The notes: generated by a model from the letters alone, not told the origin. 64,000 nucleotides of DNA from Methanosarcina barkeri 3 (GCF_000970305.1 NZ_CP009517.1:248001-312000), one strand, 5' to 3'; positions 37,445 to 48,599 are shown, numbered from the stretch's first letter. Program-made: numbers and translations.

Positions 37445-38515
37445 CGTAAGTCAACAAGACTTCTTGAATATATAAATATAGTCAAGCTCAATAAAAATTT
37501 TTAAAAAGTAACACATTTCGTTTAGAGATATTCTTTAAATACACATATCATGCATTTAATACACTTATAAGTTGATAATTAGTCAATATAATTAATAGAC
37601 TGACATACTGACAGATTATAATTGAAAGACACCTGTTAATAGACTAATAAATAGACTGATATATTGATATCTATAAAGAGTGCTAATGCAGACACAGCAT
37701 TAATTCAGTAGAAATTTACACAAATCTACTAAAATATTCTAAAGTAGATAATTATTTATATTATAGGCATAATCTAGCCATCCGTTGTATGATTAAAAGT
37801 TCGAATATCGCTCTTCTTGCAGTCTATTGACCTTTTTCCTCCTTCTTTTTTGGGGATGAATTCCTGACTTAACAGGTTTATTCACGCTGGCTTGTAGAGA
37901 AAATGATTATTCTGGACTGAAAGTATTGAAGACAAACAGACTTAAAATTGAACGTAAGAATGCTATACAATTCAATATTCGTGAACATAATCTACTAAAT
38001 ATAGACTCTAAAAATCGATTGTTTACTGGTTAATACTTTCACTACGCTATATCATTCTATTAATAAAAAGTCTGCATTTTGCTGTATGTATTGAAAAACG
38101 GGGTAGTATGAATCCTAAAACCGTCGTATGTCATAGGAGTGAAATCAACCTCGGTTAATTATCACTACTTATTTATAATAATACATGGAATTATCTGCCT
38201 GTAAAAATGGCTTGACAAGTAAACTTCAGCTTTAAGCTTTTCAAAAAAATTCCTTTAAAATCTTAAATTCACTTATTCCTGGATTTTTAGAGATTTAACT
38301 TCAAAATCCAGACTTTACTCTAGAATTTACTCTAATATGAAATCCAGACTTTATTCTGGCCTTAAATTCTCATTTAACAAATTTCATCTAACCAAATTAT
38401 CATCTAACCAATTCTCATCTAACCAATTTCATCCAAACAATTCTCATCTAACCAATTTCATCCAAACAATTCTCATCTAACTGATTCAACTGGACAAAAA
38501 CCCGAGAGAAAGAAA
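37445..38515. other. Long spacer upstream of uvrA
   Basis: About 1.07 kb without a supported reading frame. At 38371-38482 there is a tandem array of TCATCTAACCAATT and TCATCCAAACAATT units, about eight copies. No other structure is recognised. Confidence 0.55.
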
Positions 38516-41500
38516 ATGAAAAATATTATTATTAAAGGGGCACGGGAACACAACCTGAAAAACATCACTGTTGAACTCCCGCGGGACAAATTAATTGTTA
38601 TTACAGGGGTATCAGGCTCAGGAAAATCCACCCTGGCTTTTGACACGGTTTATGCCGAAGGGCAGCGGCGCTATGTGGAGTCGCTCTCAGCTTATGCACG
38701 GCAGTTCCTCGGGCTTATGAACAAGCCGGATGTTGACAGCATTGAGGGTTTATCTCCGGCGATTTCCATTGAGCAGAAAACGACCTCGAAAAACCCCAGG
38801 AGTACGGTCGGAACAGTCACTGAAATTTATGATTACCTGAGGCTGCTTTTTGCAAGGATCGGCACACCTTACTGCCCTACTCATAACATAAAAATCGAGT
38901 CACAGTCTCCTGAAAGGATTGCGGACAGCCTGAACAGGGAATGTGAGGGCATGGTTACAATTCTCGCGCCAGTAGTCCGGCAGAAGAAAGGGACATACCA
39001 GCAGCTTTTCAGGGAACTTAACAGTGAAGGTTTTGCCCGCATGAGGGTAAACGGCGAGATTCACAGGACTGACGACGAAATTACTCTTGACCGCTACAAA
39101 AAGCATGATATTGAAGTCGTTATTGACCGTCTGGACCCCTCAGAGGACCGTTCCAGACTTGTCGAGGCCTGTGAAAATGCCCTCCAGAAAGCAGACGGGC
39201 TCTTAATTGCGGTTGATTCGGAAGGAAAAGACCACCTTTATTCCTCAAACATGGCATGTCCGGTCTGCGGCATGGCTTTTGAAGAACTTCAGCCCAGGAT
39301 GTTTTCCTTCAACAGTCCTTTCGGGGCCTGTGAAGCCTGTAATGGTCTCGGGATCAAGATGGAGTTCGACCCTGACCTCATTATTCCGGATAAAAAGCTC
39401 TGTCTCGCAGACGGAGCTGTTGCTCTGTACAGGAATTACCTGGACAGTTATCGGAGCCAGCATCTGGCAGCCGTGGCAAAGCATTTTGGTTTTGACATTT
39501 TTACTCCAATTGAGGCTCTCACGGATGAGCAGTATAATGCGCTTATGTACGGCTCGGACGAACTCATGCAGTTCAGCATGAGCATGAAAAATGGGGACGC
39601 CCAATGGTCTCACAAAGGAACATGGGAAGGGCTACTTCCGCAGTCCGAGAGGCTCTACAGCCAGACAAAATCCGAATACCGCCGAAAAGAACTTGAAAAA
39701 TTCATGCAGGTAAAGCCCTGCCCGAAATGCGAAGGTAAACGTCTGAAGGAAAAAGTGCTTGCAGTAAAGCTCGGCGGAAAGTCCATTGTAGATGTAACAA
39801 ATCTCTCAATTCTGGAATGCATTCGGTTTTTTGAAAATGTGGAACTCTCGGAAAAGGAAAGAGAGATCGCAAAACAGGTCTTAAAGGAAATCCGCTCAAG
39901 GCTTGGCTTTTTAGAGCATGTCGGGCTCGGTTATCTTACCCTTTCGAGAGGCGCAGGCACTCTCTCAGGCGGAGAAGCCCAGCGAATCCGGTTGGCTACC
40001 CAGATTGGTTCAAACCTTATGGGCGTGCTCTATGTGCTCGACGAACCCTCAATAGGGCTGCACCAGAGAGATAACGAACGGCTTATCCAGACACTTCAGA
40101 CCCTGCGGGACCTTGGAAACACCCTGATAGTCGTGGAACATGATGAGGATACTATTAGAGCTGCGGACTATGTGCTCGATGTAGGTCCGGGTGCAGGCGT
40201 TCATGGTGGTTATGTAGTAGCCGAAGGCACACCAGAAGAGATCGAAATAAATCCGGAATCCCTTACAGGCCAGTACCTCTCAGGAGAAAAACAGATAAAG
40301 CCGCCTGCTCTTCGTCGGCGTAGTGACGCCTTCATAAGGCTTAAAGGATGCAGGGCTAACAACCTGAAGGACATAGACGTAGATATTCCCATAGGGGTCC
40401 TGACTGTAGTTACAGGCGTTTCGGGTTCAGGAAAGTCCACGTTAATTTACGATACCCTGTACAAAGCTTTGACAAAGAAGATAAACAAATCAAGTGTGAC
40501 GCCAGGGGACTATGACGAGCTGGTTTTCGATTCCGAGATCGACAAGGTAATCGTTATTGACCAGAGCCCTATTGGCAGGACTCCTCGCTCAAACCCTGCT
40601 ACTTATACCAAGGTTTTTGATTCCATAAGGCAGGCTTTTGCCGATACTAAAGAAGCCAAGATCCGGGGATATAAAAACGGACGTTTCTCCTTCAACGTAA
40701 AAGGAGGACGTTGTGAAGCCTGCCAGGGAGACGGGCTGATCAAAATCGAAATGAATTTCCTGCCTGATGTTTACATTGAATGTGAGGAATGCAAGGGCAC
40801 ACGCTACAACCGGGAAACCCGAGAAGTAAAATACAGGGGTAAGTCGATTGCAGAAGTCCTGGATATGACCGTTGAAGAGGCTGCCGAACATTTTGAGAAT
40901 ATTCCTGGAATCAAAAACAAACTCGATACTTTAACAAGAGTCGGGCTGGGCTATATCAAACTAGGTCAGAGCTCAACAACGCTTTCAGGCGGGGAAGCCC
41001 AGAGGATCAAACTGACAAGGGAACTCTCCAAAAAATGTACCGGAAAAACGATTTACCTCCTTGATGAGCCTACAACCGGGCTTCACTTCCATGACGTTAA
41101 AAAACTTATAGCAGTTCTCAACAGGCTTGTTGCAAAAGGAAACACTGTGGTTGTGATAGAGCATAATCTGGATGTAATCAAATCCGCAGACTATATCATC
41201 GACCTTGGTCCCGAAGGCGGGAACGCAGGCGGAGAAATTATTGCCGAAGGAACCCCTGAGGAAGTGTCCACAGTTCAGGGAAGCCACACTGCCCGTTTCC
41301 TTGCTCCCAAGCTTTCAGCGTCATACCTTGATATATCGGGAGAAGAGTCCATAGAGGCTGTCTTCGAAGAAGGAGAAGAATTTGAGGCCAACTCTGATGA
41401 AGTTGAAGACGATATGTACGGGGATTCCGAAGACTTTGAGGAAGATTCTGAAGAAAACTTTGAAAAAGACTTTGAAAAAGACTCCGAAAACTCCAGAGAT

Positions 41501-41554
41501 TTCAAGCATAACAAACACAGGACAGATAAAGCACTTGGAGAGCAGTTTATTTAA
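38516..41554 (+). CDS. uvrA: Excinuclease ABC subunit A (UvrA)
   Basis: 1012 residues against a usual ~940. The first ATPase half has [13 protein letters not shown] (Walker A, about residues 31-43), a zinc site beginning [11 protein letters not shown] (about 248) and [14 protein letters not shown] (about 482). The second half has [13 protein letters not shown] (about 636-648), the CEACQGDG and [10 protein letters not shown] zinc module and [18 protein letters not shown] (about 823). It recognises DNA lesions with UvrB. The extra length is a C-terminal acidic tail of about 75 residues rich in Glu/Asp/Ser ([19 protein letters not shown]), coded by internally repetitive DNA. It heads the uvrA-uvrC-uvrB cluster, a bacterial repair system acquired by methanosarcinal archaea. 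Confidence 0.97.
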   Translation: MKNIIIKGAREHNLKNITVELPRDKLIVITGVSGSGKSTLAFDTVYAEGQRRYVESLSAYARQFLGLMNKPDVDSIEGLSPAISIEQKTTSKNPRSTVGTVTEIYDYLRLLFARIGTPYCPTHNIKIESQSPERIADSLNRECEGMVTILAPVVRQKKGTYQQLFRELNSEGFARMRVNGEIHRTDDEITLDRYKKHDIEVVIDRLDPSEDRSRLVEACENALQKADGLLIAVDSEGKDHLYSSNMACPVCGMAFEELQPRMFSFNSPFGACEACNGLGIKMEFDPDLIIPDKKLCLADGAVALYRNYLDSYRSQHLAAVAKHFGFDIFTPIEALTDEQYNALMYGSDELMQFSMSMKNGDAQWSHKGTWEGLLPQSERLYSQTKSEYRRKELEKFMQVKPCPKCEGKRLKEKVLAVKLGGKSIVDVTNLSILECIRFFENVELSEKEREIAKQVLKEIRSRLGFLEHVGLGYLTLSRGAGTLSGGEAQRIRLATQIGSNLMGVLYVLDEPSIGLHQRDNERLIQTLQTLRDLGNTLIVVEHDEDTIRAADYVLDVGPGAGVHGGYVVAEGTPEEIEINPESLTGQYLSGEKQIKPPALRRRSDAFIRLKGCRANNLKDIDVDIPIGVLTVVTGVSGSGKSTLIYDTLYKALTKKINKSSVTPGDYDELVFDSEIDKVIVIDQSPIGRTPRSNPATYTKVFDSIRQAFADTKEAKIRGYKNGRFSFNVKGGRCEACQGDGLIKIEMNFLPDVYIECEECKGTRYNRETREVKYRGKSIAEVLDMTVEEAAEHFENIPGIKNKLDTLTRVGLGYIKLGQSSTTLSGGEAQRIKLTRELSKKCTGKTIYLLDEPTTGLHFHDVKKLIAVLNRLVAKGNTVVVIEHNLDVIKSADYIIDLGPEGGNAGGEIIAEGTPEEVSTVQGSHTARFLAPKLSASYLDISGEESIEAVFEEGEEFEANSDEVEDDMYGDSEDFEEDSEENFEKDFEKDSENSRDFKHNKHRTDKALGEQFI

Positions 41555-41606
41555 AACGAGTTTAAGCTCCCTTTAAAAACTTGAAACTTGAACAAGAGGT
41601 TTAAAA

Positions 41607-43166
41607 ATGATTGACCTGGAGGCTCTTCCTCACCTACCTGGCTGTTATCTTTTCAAGAACGAAGAGGGGACTGTGATTTATGTAGGCAAGGCAAAGGACC
41701 TCAAAAAGCGGGTAAGCAGCTACTTCCAGAAAAGGGATCACGACCCAAAAACAACGAGCCTTATGGAGGCTGTAAGGGGCCTTGATTTTATTGTCACGAA
41801 CACGGAAGTAGAGGCTTTCCTTCTGGAAAACACCCTTATTAAAAAACACTGGCCAAGGTACAATATTCTTCTAAAGGACTCAAAGCGATATGCCTGCATT
41901 CATTTAACAGAAGAAAAGTTTCCAAGGATCAGGCTTGCCCGGAAAAGGGTTGATAGTGGAAATTTTTTTGGACCTTTTGTTTCGGCAAAGGAGAGAGATT
42001 ACATTTTCGAGGTTGTAAGAAAAACCTTTCAGCTCCGGACCTGCAAACAGATGCCGAAACGGGCCTGCCTCAGATACCATATAGCGGCATGCAGCGGGCC
42101 CTGCATAGGTGCAATTTCCATGGAGGACTATGCCGAGAAAGTTAAGAAAGCTGCTTCTGTTCTCAAAGGCAATATCAAAGAACTTATTGAGTCCATGGAA
42201 ACAGAGATGAAGGAACTGGCATCAAGACAGCAATTCGAGCAGGCCATATCTCTCAGGGATGAGATTACAGCCCTTGAATACCTTCAGGAAAAACAAAACA
42301 TGGAGAGGCAGAAAAAGCATAACGAGGACATCCTGAACTATATTGTCAGGGATGATACAGTTTATCTCATGCTCTTCAAGGTTTACAAAGGCACGCTTGA
42401 GGATAAGCAGGACTATGTTTTTGCCTTCGGGGAAAATTTCCTGGAGGAATTCTTGGTGCAATATTATTCCGAGAACGAGCCGCCTGAAGAACTTATCCTG
42501 CCCGAATCGCTTGAAGAGTCATTTGTTGATTTCCTCTCTCATGTCAAGGGAACAAAAGTTAAAGTTACGGTTCCGAAACAGGGAGAGAAAAAAGAGCTTC
42601 TCGACCTTGCCCTGAAAAATGTTGAGATTGGTTTCTTCGGAGACCGAAAAAAGCTCGAGGCCTTGCAAAGTAAGTTATCCCTTCCGAAACTTCCGAATGT
42701 CATAGAATGTTTTGACATTTCCCATCTCTCAGGCACGGCTACGGTCGGTTCAATGGTTCAGTTCCGTGGGGGTAGACCCGATAAACACAATTATCGCCGC
42801 TTCAAGATCGAGAGCGTTGAAGGGATCGATGACTTCGCTTCCATTGCCGAGGTTGTACACAGGCGCTATTCCCGTCTGCTTGAAGATAAACACGACCTGC
42901 CTGACCTTATTATTATAGATGGGGGAAAAGGGCAGCTCTCTTCAGCTTTTCAGGAACTCAGAAAGCTCAAAATCAGGGTTCCTCTTATTTCTATAGCAAA
43001 AAGGGAAGAAGAAATCTATGTGCCTGGAATTAAGTCCCCTCTTCCCATCAAAAAAGACGAGAAAGCCTCACTTTTTGTCCAGGAAATCCGGGACGAAGCT
43101 CACAGGTTTGCAATTACCTACAACCGTCTGTTAAGACAAAAATCGATGATCCCTAAAAATGATTGA
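41607..43166 (+). CDS. uvrC: Excinuclease ABC subunit C (UvrC), without C-terminal HhH domain
   Basis: 519 residues. The N-terminal GIY-YIG nuclease domain begins LPGCYLFKNEEGTVIYVGKA, then KDLKKRVSSYF (about residues 7-40), and incises 3' of the lesion. A four-cysteine region (LRTCKQMPKRACLRYHIAAC) is conserved. The UVR helix pair for UvrB binding is at about 200-235. The RNase H-like 5' nuclease domain includes ECFDISHLSGTATVGSMVQF and DLIIIDGGKGQL. The protein ends soon after AHRFAITYNRLLRQK, where bacterial UvrC continues with tandem helix-hairpin-helix motifs. GAGG precedes the ATG and the gene follows uvrA by 52 bases, so cotranscription is likely. Confidence 0.96.
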   Translation: MIDLEALPHLPGCYLFKNEEGTVIYVGKAKDLKKRVSSYFQKRDHDPKTTSLMEAVRGLDFIVTNTEVEAFLLENTLIKKHWPRYNILLKDSKRYACIHLTEEKFPRIRLARKRVDSGNFFGPFVSAKERDYIFEVVRKTFQLRTCKQMPKRACLRYHIAACSGPCIGAISMEDYAEKVKKAASVLKGNIKELIESMETEMKELASRQQFEQAISLRDEITALEYLQEKQNMERQKKHNEDILNYIVRDDTVYLMLFKVYKGTLEDKQDYVFAFGENFLEEFLVQYYSENEPPEELILPESLEESFVDFLSHVKGTKVKVTVPKQGEKKELLDLALKNVEIGFFGDRKKLEALQSKLSLPKLPNVIECFDISHLSGTATVGSMVQFRGGRPDKHNYRRFKIESVEGIDDFASIAEVVHRRYSRLLEDKHDLPDLIIIDGGKGQLSSAFQELRKLKIRVPLISIAKREEEIYVPGIKSPLPIKKDEKASLFVQEIRDEAHRFAITYNRLLRQKSMIPKND

Positions 43167-43265
43167 TTCTGAAAATCATTGATTCCCAAAAATCATTAGT
43201 GAGTTACTGATATTGTTGCTACATATGTCATCTCTAAATCTCCATAATTTTAAGGTTTTGATTCT

Positions 43266-45278
43266 ATGAATTCTTCTGACCAAACATCACAGCCATTATC
43301 TCATAAAATCTCCGAAACACTAAGAGATTCCCGATACTGGAACAGCCCGCAATTCAAGCTGGTTTCCGATTTTGAGCCAAAGGGTTCCCAGCCGCAGGCA
43401 ATCGAAAAACTTGTGGAAGGGCTTAAAAAAAGTGAGCACTATCAGACCCTGCTTGGGGTAACAGGGTCAGGAAAAACCTATACTGTTGCCAATGTTATAA
43501 ACCAGGTCAAAAAACCGACCCTTGTCATTGCTCATAATAAAACCCTTGCAGCCCAGCTTTATAATGAGTTCAGGGAATTCTTCCCTGAAAACAGGGTAGA
43601 GTACTTTGTTTCTTATTACGATTATTATCAGCCAGAGTCCTATCTTCCTGCCAAGGACCAGTATATTGAAAAGGATGCCCAGATTAACCCGAAAATCGAG
43701 CAGATGAGGCTTGCTGCTACTGCTTCCCTGATGTCGCGTCAGGACGTTATTGTTGTGGCATCTGTATCCTGTATCTACGGGCTTGGCAATCCTGAAAATT
43801 TCCAGAAAATGGGGTTTGAATTAAAGGTAGGAGATAAAGTCCAGAGAAAAGAGATCCTGCAAAATCTCGTTGAAATCCTGTTCGAGCGAAATGATCTTGA
43901 GCTTATGCCAGGACGCTTCAGGGTAAAAGGGGATACTATTGACATTATTCCCGGATATTTTGATAATATTATCCGGATTGAGCTATTCGGAGATGAGGTA
44001 GACAGGATTTCCGAGGTGGACAAACAGACAGGACAGCGAACAGAAGATATGGATTATTTCTTTGTTTATCCTGCCAGGCACTATGTAATTCCTGAAGAGG
44101 AGCAGAAAAGTGCAATTCAGTCCATTCTCGAAGAGCTCGAAGAACACCTTCCTGAGCTAGGGCTTCTCGAATCTCACAGGTTAAAGCAGCGCACGCTTTA
44201 TGATATGGAAATGATTCAGGAAACCGGTAGCTGTAAAGGTATTGAAAATTATTCGCGGCACTTTGACCACAGACAGCCAGGAGAACAGCCCTTCTGCCTG
44301 CTTGACTATTTCCCTGAGGATTTCCTGCTTGTCATTGATGAGAGCCACCAGACAATCCCGCAACTTCACGGCATGTACAATGGGGACCGCTCAAGAAAGA
44401 AGAGCCTTGTAGATTATGGGTTCAGGCTTCCAAGTGCCTACGATAACAGGCCTCTGAAGTTCGATGAGTTCGAGAAGTACATGAAAAACGTGATTTTTGT
44501 TTCGGCAACCCCAGCAGACTATGAACGTGAGCATTCAGCCCAGATTGTGGAACAAATCATCCGCCCGACAGGGCTTGTTGACCCTGAAGTGGAAATTCGT
44601 CCTCTTGAAGGCCAGGTCAGGGACGTTATGCAGGAGGTCAGGAAAATTGTCGAAAAGGGAGACCGTGCCCTTGTAACCACCCTGACAAAAAAGCTTGCGG
44701 AAGAACTTACCGAGTACCTTGCCAGAAACGAAATCAAAGCTCGCTACCTGCACTCGGACATTAAAACCATAGAACGGACCGAAATAATCCGCGAACTCCG
44801 CCTTGGCAAATTCGATGTCCTTGTAGGGATCAACCTGCTCAGGGAAGGGCTTGATATTCCGGAAGTGGGTTTCATTGGTATCCTGGATGCGGATAAGGAA
44901 GGTTTCCTGAGAAACTCAAAAAGTCTGATTCAGATCATAGGTCGTGCTGCCCGAAACGCCAGCTCGAAGGTTGTCCTGTATGCCGACAATATGACAGATT
45001 CCATCAAAAGTGCCGTTACTGAAACCGAACGCCGTCGCTCCATGCAGATTGCCTATAATAAGGAACACGGCATCGTTCCGACAACTATCAGGAAACCCAT
45101 CAGGGAAAAGGTCGTGGATATCACCGACACAAAACACATCCCTAAAACCGACATTCCCAATATGATTATCGAACTGGAAACCGAAATGAAGGAAGCTGCT
45201 GACAGGCTGGACTTCGAAAGGGCAATTCAAGTAAGGGAAATGATAAAGAAGCTGGAAAAAGAGATAAAAGTAGTCTGA
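43266..45278 (+). CDS. uvrB: Excinuclease ABC subunit B (UvrB)
   Basis: 670 residues, normal length. Helicase motif I is LLGVTGSGKTYTVANVI (about residues 60-76). The DNA-clamping beta-hairpin region is YFVSYYDYYQPESYLPAKDQ. DESHQT is the Walker B box (about 358), and IQIIGRAARN the motif VI arginines. The C-terminal UVR domain IIELETEMKEAADRLDFERA (about 635-655) binds UvrC. UvrB verifies damage handed over by UvrA and recruits UvrC. It closes the operon-like order A-C-B. The spacing of about 100 bases to uvrC leaves room for its own promoter. Confidence 0.97.
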   Translation: MNSSDQTSQPLSHKISETLRDSRYWNSPQFKLVSDFEPKGSQPQAIEKLVEGLKKSEHYQTLLGVTGSGKTYTVANVINQVKKPTLVIAHNKTLAAQLYNEFREFFPENRVEYFVSYYDYYQPESYLPAKDQYIEKDAQINPKIEQMRLAATASLMSRQDVIVVASVSCIYGLGNPENFQKMGFELKVGDKVQRKEILQNLVEILFERNDLELMPGRFRVKGDTIDIIPGYFDNIIRIELFGDEVDRISEVDKQTGQRTEDMDYFFVYPARHYVIPEEEQKSAIQSILEELEEHLPELGLLESHRLKQRTLYDMEMIQETGSCKGIENYSRHFDHRQPGEQPFCLLDYFPEDFLLVIDESHQTIPQLHGMYNGDRSRKKSLVDYGFRLPSAYDNRPLKFDEFEKYMKNVIFVSATPADYEREHSAQIVEQIIRPTGLVDPEVEIRPLEGQVRDVMQEVRKIVEKGDRALVTTLTKKLAEELTEYLARNEIKARYLHSDIKTIERTEIIRELRLGKFDVLVGINLLREGLDIPEVGFIGILDADKEGFLRNSKSLIQIIGRAARNASSKVVLYADNMTDSIKSAVTETERRRSMQIAYNKEHGIVPTTIRKPIREKVVDITDTKHIPKTDIPNMIIELETEMKEAADRLDFERAIQVREMIKKLEKEIKVV

Positions 45279-45284
45279 AAGGAA

Positions 45285-45385
45285 AGTGACTTGAGGGGAA
45301 AAATAGCCTAAGAGGAGAGTGACTGGAGGAGAAAAATAGCCTAAGAGGAGAGTGACTGGAGGAGAAAAATAGCCTAAGAGAAAGT
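45285..45385. repeat. 33-bp tandem repeat after uvrB
   Basis: AAAAATAGCCTAAGAGGAGA followed by GTGACTGGAGGAG occurs about three times. It begins only a few bases after the uvrB stop. Confidence 0.85.
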
Positions 45386-45419
45386 AGATTGAGAGGATTT
45401 ACCTCCAAACAAAATATAA

Positions 45420-45540
45420 ATTATCTAAGCGTCGTGCTTCCATCACCTTCCATAAGCCGTGTCATTTCTTCAATGCGTTACAACGGAAATGGCGGCGAAG
45501 TAGTTTCCGGTCTGGTATACGAAGTAGCGGGGTAAACCAT
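45420..45540. pseudogene. Coding fragment of unknown origin
   Basis: A plus-strand frame ending at TAA 45535-45537 reads SISRVISSMRYNGNGGEVVS, then GLVYEVAG. Its opposite strand reads YPATSYTRPETTSPPFPL. The G+C content is higher than in the surrounding spacer. It looks like the end of a foreign or decayed gene; no family is assigned. Confidence 0.3.
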
Positions 45541-45546
45541 TATTAT

Positions 45547-46314
45547 TTACATCTTTTTCCCAATATAAAATACATATCCATAATACTGTTTATATTTTGA
45601 ATACAAGTCTGCCTCACGCCTCATAAATGCAATCATATCCTCAACGGTTTTATTTCCCGCATGTTTTTTCAAGAATTCCTCTTGCCTTGCTTTTTGCGGA
45701 ATAAAATAATTGTCTATCCAACAATTTTCAGGCAGCGTAAATGCGGCAACAGGAATATAACCTGTTTTTTGCATGATGGAAATATTATGCCCTATTGTGC
45801 CAATTTCAGGAACTGCGTCCAACCACCACTTCTCAATTTCAGCGGGGCGTTCATCGGTAAACCATGACTCATATGTTACGGCAATATAACCATCTTTTTT
45901 GAGGAAGTTTTTCCAGTGATTCAAGCCTTTTTCAAAACCTATATTGGCAATAGCCCCTTCAGACCATATAAGATCAAATTCGGCATTTTGGAACGGCAAA
46001 TTATCCATTGAACCGACAATACCTTTTACCCTGTTCTGTAAACCAAGTTTTTCGGCTGTTGCGTTAAGTTTATCAATCGAACCGGCGCAAAGGTCGAGGG
46101 CGGTGATGGTTGCTTCTGTATTTTGTGCCAGAACCATTGTTTGAAAGCCTGTGCCGCAGCCTAAATCGGCAATTTTTGTTTTGTTTGAAAGATTTCCGAT
46201 AAAACTTAATGCCCTGATGGTTTCTTCGGGGCTGCCGGGTCCCTGCCGTTCAAGCTCTGTGAAAAATTCATTGATGAGGTCAAAATCAAATTCGTGGATT
46301 GTTATTTCTTCCAT
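45547..46314 (-). CDS. Class I SAM-dependent methyltransferase (UbiE-like)
   Basis: 255 residues from the second of two close ATGs (46314), which lies 7 bases after AAGGAG; the outer ATG at 46320 is too close to that site. Motif I is [18 protein letters not shown] (about residues 46-63), followed by [40 protein letters not shown] is the post-motif region of small-molecule methyltransferases. The C-terminal half has aromatic-rich segments ([12 protein letters not shown]). The substrate is unknown. Codon use and flanking debris suggest recent transfer, probably from bacteria. Confidence 0.85.
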   Translation of the reverse strand: MEEITIHEFDFDLINEFFTELERQGPGSPEETIRALSFIGNLSNKTKIADLGCGTGFQTMVLAQNTEATITALDLCAGSIDKLNATAEKLGLQNRVKGIVGSMDNLPFQNAEFDLIWSEGAIANIGFEKGLNHWKNFLKKDGYIAVTYESWFTDERPAEIEKWWLDAVPEIGTIGHNISIMQKTGYIPVAAFTLPENCWIDNYFIPQKARQEEFLKKHAGNKTVEDMIAFMRREADLYSKYKQYYGYVFYIGKKM

Positions 46315-46380
46315 TGTCATGCTCCTTATCTTCTAATTATACCTTTGCCTTTTTCTGCCTTAAAGATTTTTGCTATGTTT

Positions 46381-46599
46381 TTACGCTTGCCATATGCAAT
46401 ACCTAACATAATAATTTCCCTGGGAGACCATTTTATACCCATTGTAGGTTGCAAGTATTGTGGATCCGTTCCTCAAAGAACCCATGTATTTTGTTCCAAC
46501 AGTTTTGAATTTTCCGAGTATTCCAATATAATAAGTTTCAACGCCAATATGATCCATGAGTACTTTTTTCTTTTCTGGTAGCGGTTTTAAAAGCTTCAT
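46381..46599 (-). CDS. Small hypothetical protein, possibly co-acquired
   Basis: 72 residues beginning MKLLKPLPEKKKVLMDHIGV and rich in Tyr and Gly (VETYYIGILG, ATYNGYKMV). It lies just upstream of the methyltransferase on the same strand, 60 bases from its ATG. The composition looks like real protein and not spacer translation, but no family is recognised. It could be the end of a larger lost gene. AGAAAGAAGCAG precedes the ATG. Confidence 0.35.
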   Translation of the reverse strand: MKLLKPLPEKKKVLMDHIGVETYYIGILGKFKTVGTKYMGSLRNGSTILATYNGYKMVSQGNYYVRYCIWQA

Positions 46600-46745
46600 A
46601 ACTGCTTCTTTCTCAATATATTCAAAATTTTTTTATTAGACTTTAGATATTCAGTTATAATTTTTACGAGTTTTCTGTTACTTGCTCCTCTCTCATAACA
46701 AAATCAAGCTCTTAAAATCATTTCGTTTAGCATATACTCTAATAC

Positions 46746-46836
46746 ATAGACAAAAAATTCATATATAGACAAAAAATTCATATATAGACAAAAAATTCAT
46801 ATATAGACAAAAAATTCATATATAGACAAAAAATTC
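46746..46836. repeat. 19-bp tandem repeat, five copies
   Basis: ATATATAGACAAAAAATTC is repeated, nearly identically, five times. The wider stretch 46600-47599 contains no other supported feature. A 98-codon plus frame at 46842-47138 is Phe/Ile-rich and has no family signature. Confidence 0.9.
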
Positions 46837-47599
46837 TGTAAATGGTTATATCTAATTATTATCGATTCTTGATGAGCAAGAGACTGGATCTAGAAAATCA
46901 CATAATTATTTTTACAATACTGGAATCTGGTAAAATAATTTCATTATTTAGAATAGTTCGGAAAGAAAACTTGAAGTTTTTCTTTCATTTGAATACCTTC
47001 CTAGTTTTCTGTGGGTGCGCCAGCACAACTTTGATGTATATTTTTTTTGTATATATTCCCTTGAATTTCAGGGGACTTTTACCTTTTCATTTCACAATCT
47101 TATGTCAAAAAATAGAACTATTCTCTGGCTCTCTATAGAATATTTATGAGATAGCTAGATGGAGAACTGTAGTGCGAAAATAAAGTTTCCGCAGTTTGAG
47201 CCTAGTATTTTTACCTTTGTATGCCAGTTTCTTGGGAATAAAATGAATTAATTTTCCTAATTGTGAACATTTACACTGACTTTGAAACAGAGCTAGATTT
47301 TTTATAACACAACTTCAAAAATATATATTAACATAAATTTAGAAAGATAAATAACAAATTATTAATATTCATATTTTAATACAATATAGGAAGTTACTAT
47401 TAAAAAATACTAAAATAAATTGCCTTTGAATTATGGCAGTACGCCGATTTTTCTGTAAAATCGTATGTTTAAAAGTTAATAGTCAAAATTTTATATCTTA
47501 AAGATAATTCCATCGTCCGTATACGAAAAATTTAATTTAACATTTACAGCAAATTCGTATTACTGTCAAATTTTGTAAGGTTGAACCATAAATTCGGGA

Positions 47600-48556
47600 A
47601 TGTATAGGATGAAAGGACAAATCAAAAACACATTGGTTATTTTACTTGCAATCTTATTTGCGTTGACACTATCTGGTGCAATAGCAGGTGCTGATTCCGT
47701 TACAACTGCCGACGACGTTGCGCCACAAAATTTTTCTCCAGTTTGGAGTAAGTGGGAAGATCTGGGTGGAGAACTTACTGACGGTGTAGCTGTCTCTTCC
47801 TGGGCACCCGGTCGGTTGGACTGTTTCTCAGTTGGGACTGATCGGACACTGCAGCATAAGGTGTTTGATGGCTCCTGGCATGACTGGGAAAATCTGGGCG
47901 GCGAACTGTACTCTGCCCCTGCAGCCGTCTCATGGGATTCGAACCGTATCGATGTTTTCGCTATAGGTAAAAATAAGACACTGCAGCATAAGTGGTTTGA
48001 TGGCTCCTGGCATGACTGGGAAGATCTGGGTGGAGAACTTACTGACGGTGTAGCTGTCTCTTCCTGGGCACCCGGTCGGTTGGACTGTTTCTCAGTTGGA
48101 ACTGATCGGACACTGCAGCATAGGGTGTTTGATGGCTCCTGGCATGACTGGGAAGATCTGGGCGGCGAACTGTACTCTGCCCCTGCAGCCGTCTCTTCCG
48201 ATTCACGTCGTATCGATGTTTTCGCTTTAGGCAAAGACAAATCTATGCAACATAAGTCGTTTAATGACACCTGGTATGACTGGGAAAGTCTGGGTGGGGA
48301 ATTTATTGACGGTGTAGCTGCCTCCTCATGGGCATCTTATCGGCTGGATTGTTTCGCAGTTGGAAGTGATTTTCACACACTGAAGCATAAATGGTATGAC
48401 GGTTCCTGGCATGAATGGATGTGTAGAGGCGGAGAATTATATTCTGCACCTGCAGCTGTCTCGTGGGATTCACAACGTATCGATGTTTTCGCTATAGGTG
48501 AAAATAAAACTATGCAGCATAAGTGGTATCACCTGCAGCTTAATCAATCGAATTAA
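47600..48556 (+). CDS. Secreted PLL-like/DUF346 beta-propeller lectin
   Basis: 318 residues. A signal peptide (about 5-31, ending SGAIAGADS) is followed by six blades of about 44 residues. They alternate two types: WEDLGGELTDGVAVSSWAPG with RLDCFSVGTDRTLQHKVFDG, and GGELYSAPAAVSWDSNRIDV. The pattern of Trp-Glu-x-Leu-Gly-Gly followed by RLDxFxxGxDxxLxHK is that of DUF346 and of fucose-binding PLL lectins of Photorhabdus. It is probably an exported carbohydrate-binding protein; the sugar is unknown. A 264-bp segment (two blades) is duplicated almost perfectly (47757 and 48021 onward). Such propellers are unusual in archaea, so a bacterial origin is possible. No surface anchor is seen. Confidence 0.8.
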   Translation: MYRMKGQIKNTLVILLAILFALTLSGAIAGADSVTTADDVAPQNFSPVWSKWEDLGGELTDGVAVSSWAPGRLDCFSVGTDRTLQHKVFDGSWHDWENLGGELYSAPAAVSWDSNRIDVFAIGKNKTLQHKWFDGSWHDWEDLGGELTDGVAVSSWAPGRLDCFSVGTDRTLQHRVFDGSWHDWEDLGGELYSAPAAVSSDSRRIDVFALGKDKSMQHKSFNDTWYDWESLGGEFIDGVAASSWASYRLDCFAVGSDFHTLKHKWYDGSWHEWMCRGGELYSAPAAVSWDSQRIDVFAIGENKTMQHKWYHLQLNQSN

Positions 48557-48599
48557 TTATAGTAACTGTTCAGCTATCCAAACGTATTAGTTATAGTAA

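Noticed and set aside
46842-47138. 98-codon plus-strand frame
   Set aside because: The composition is that of translated A+T-rich spacer (Phe, Ile, Leu) and no motif or ribosome-binding site supports it.
47566-48270. 234-codon minus-strand frame with internal repeats
   Set aside because: It is the antisense of the repeated propeller-lectin gene; its repeats merely mirror the sense-strand duplication.
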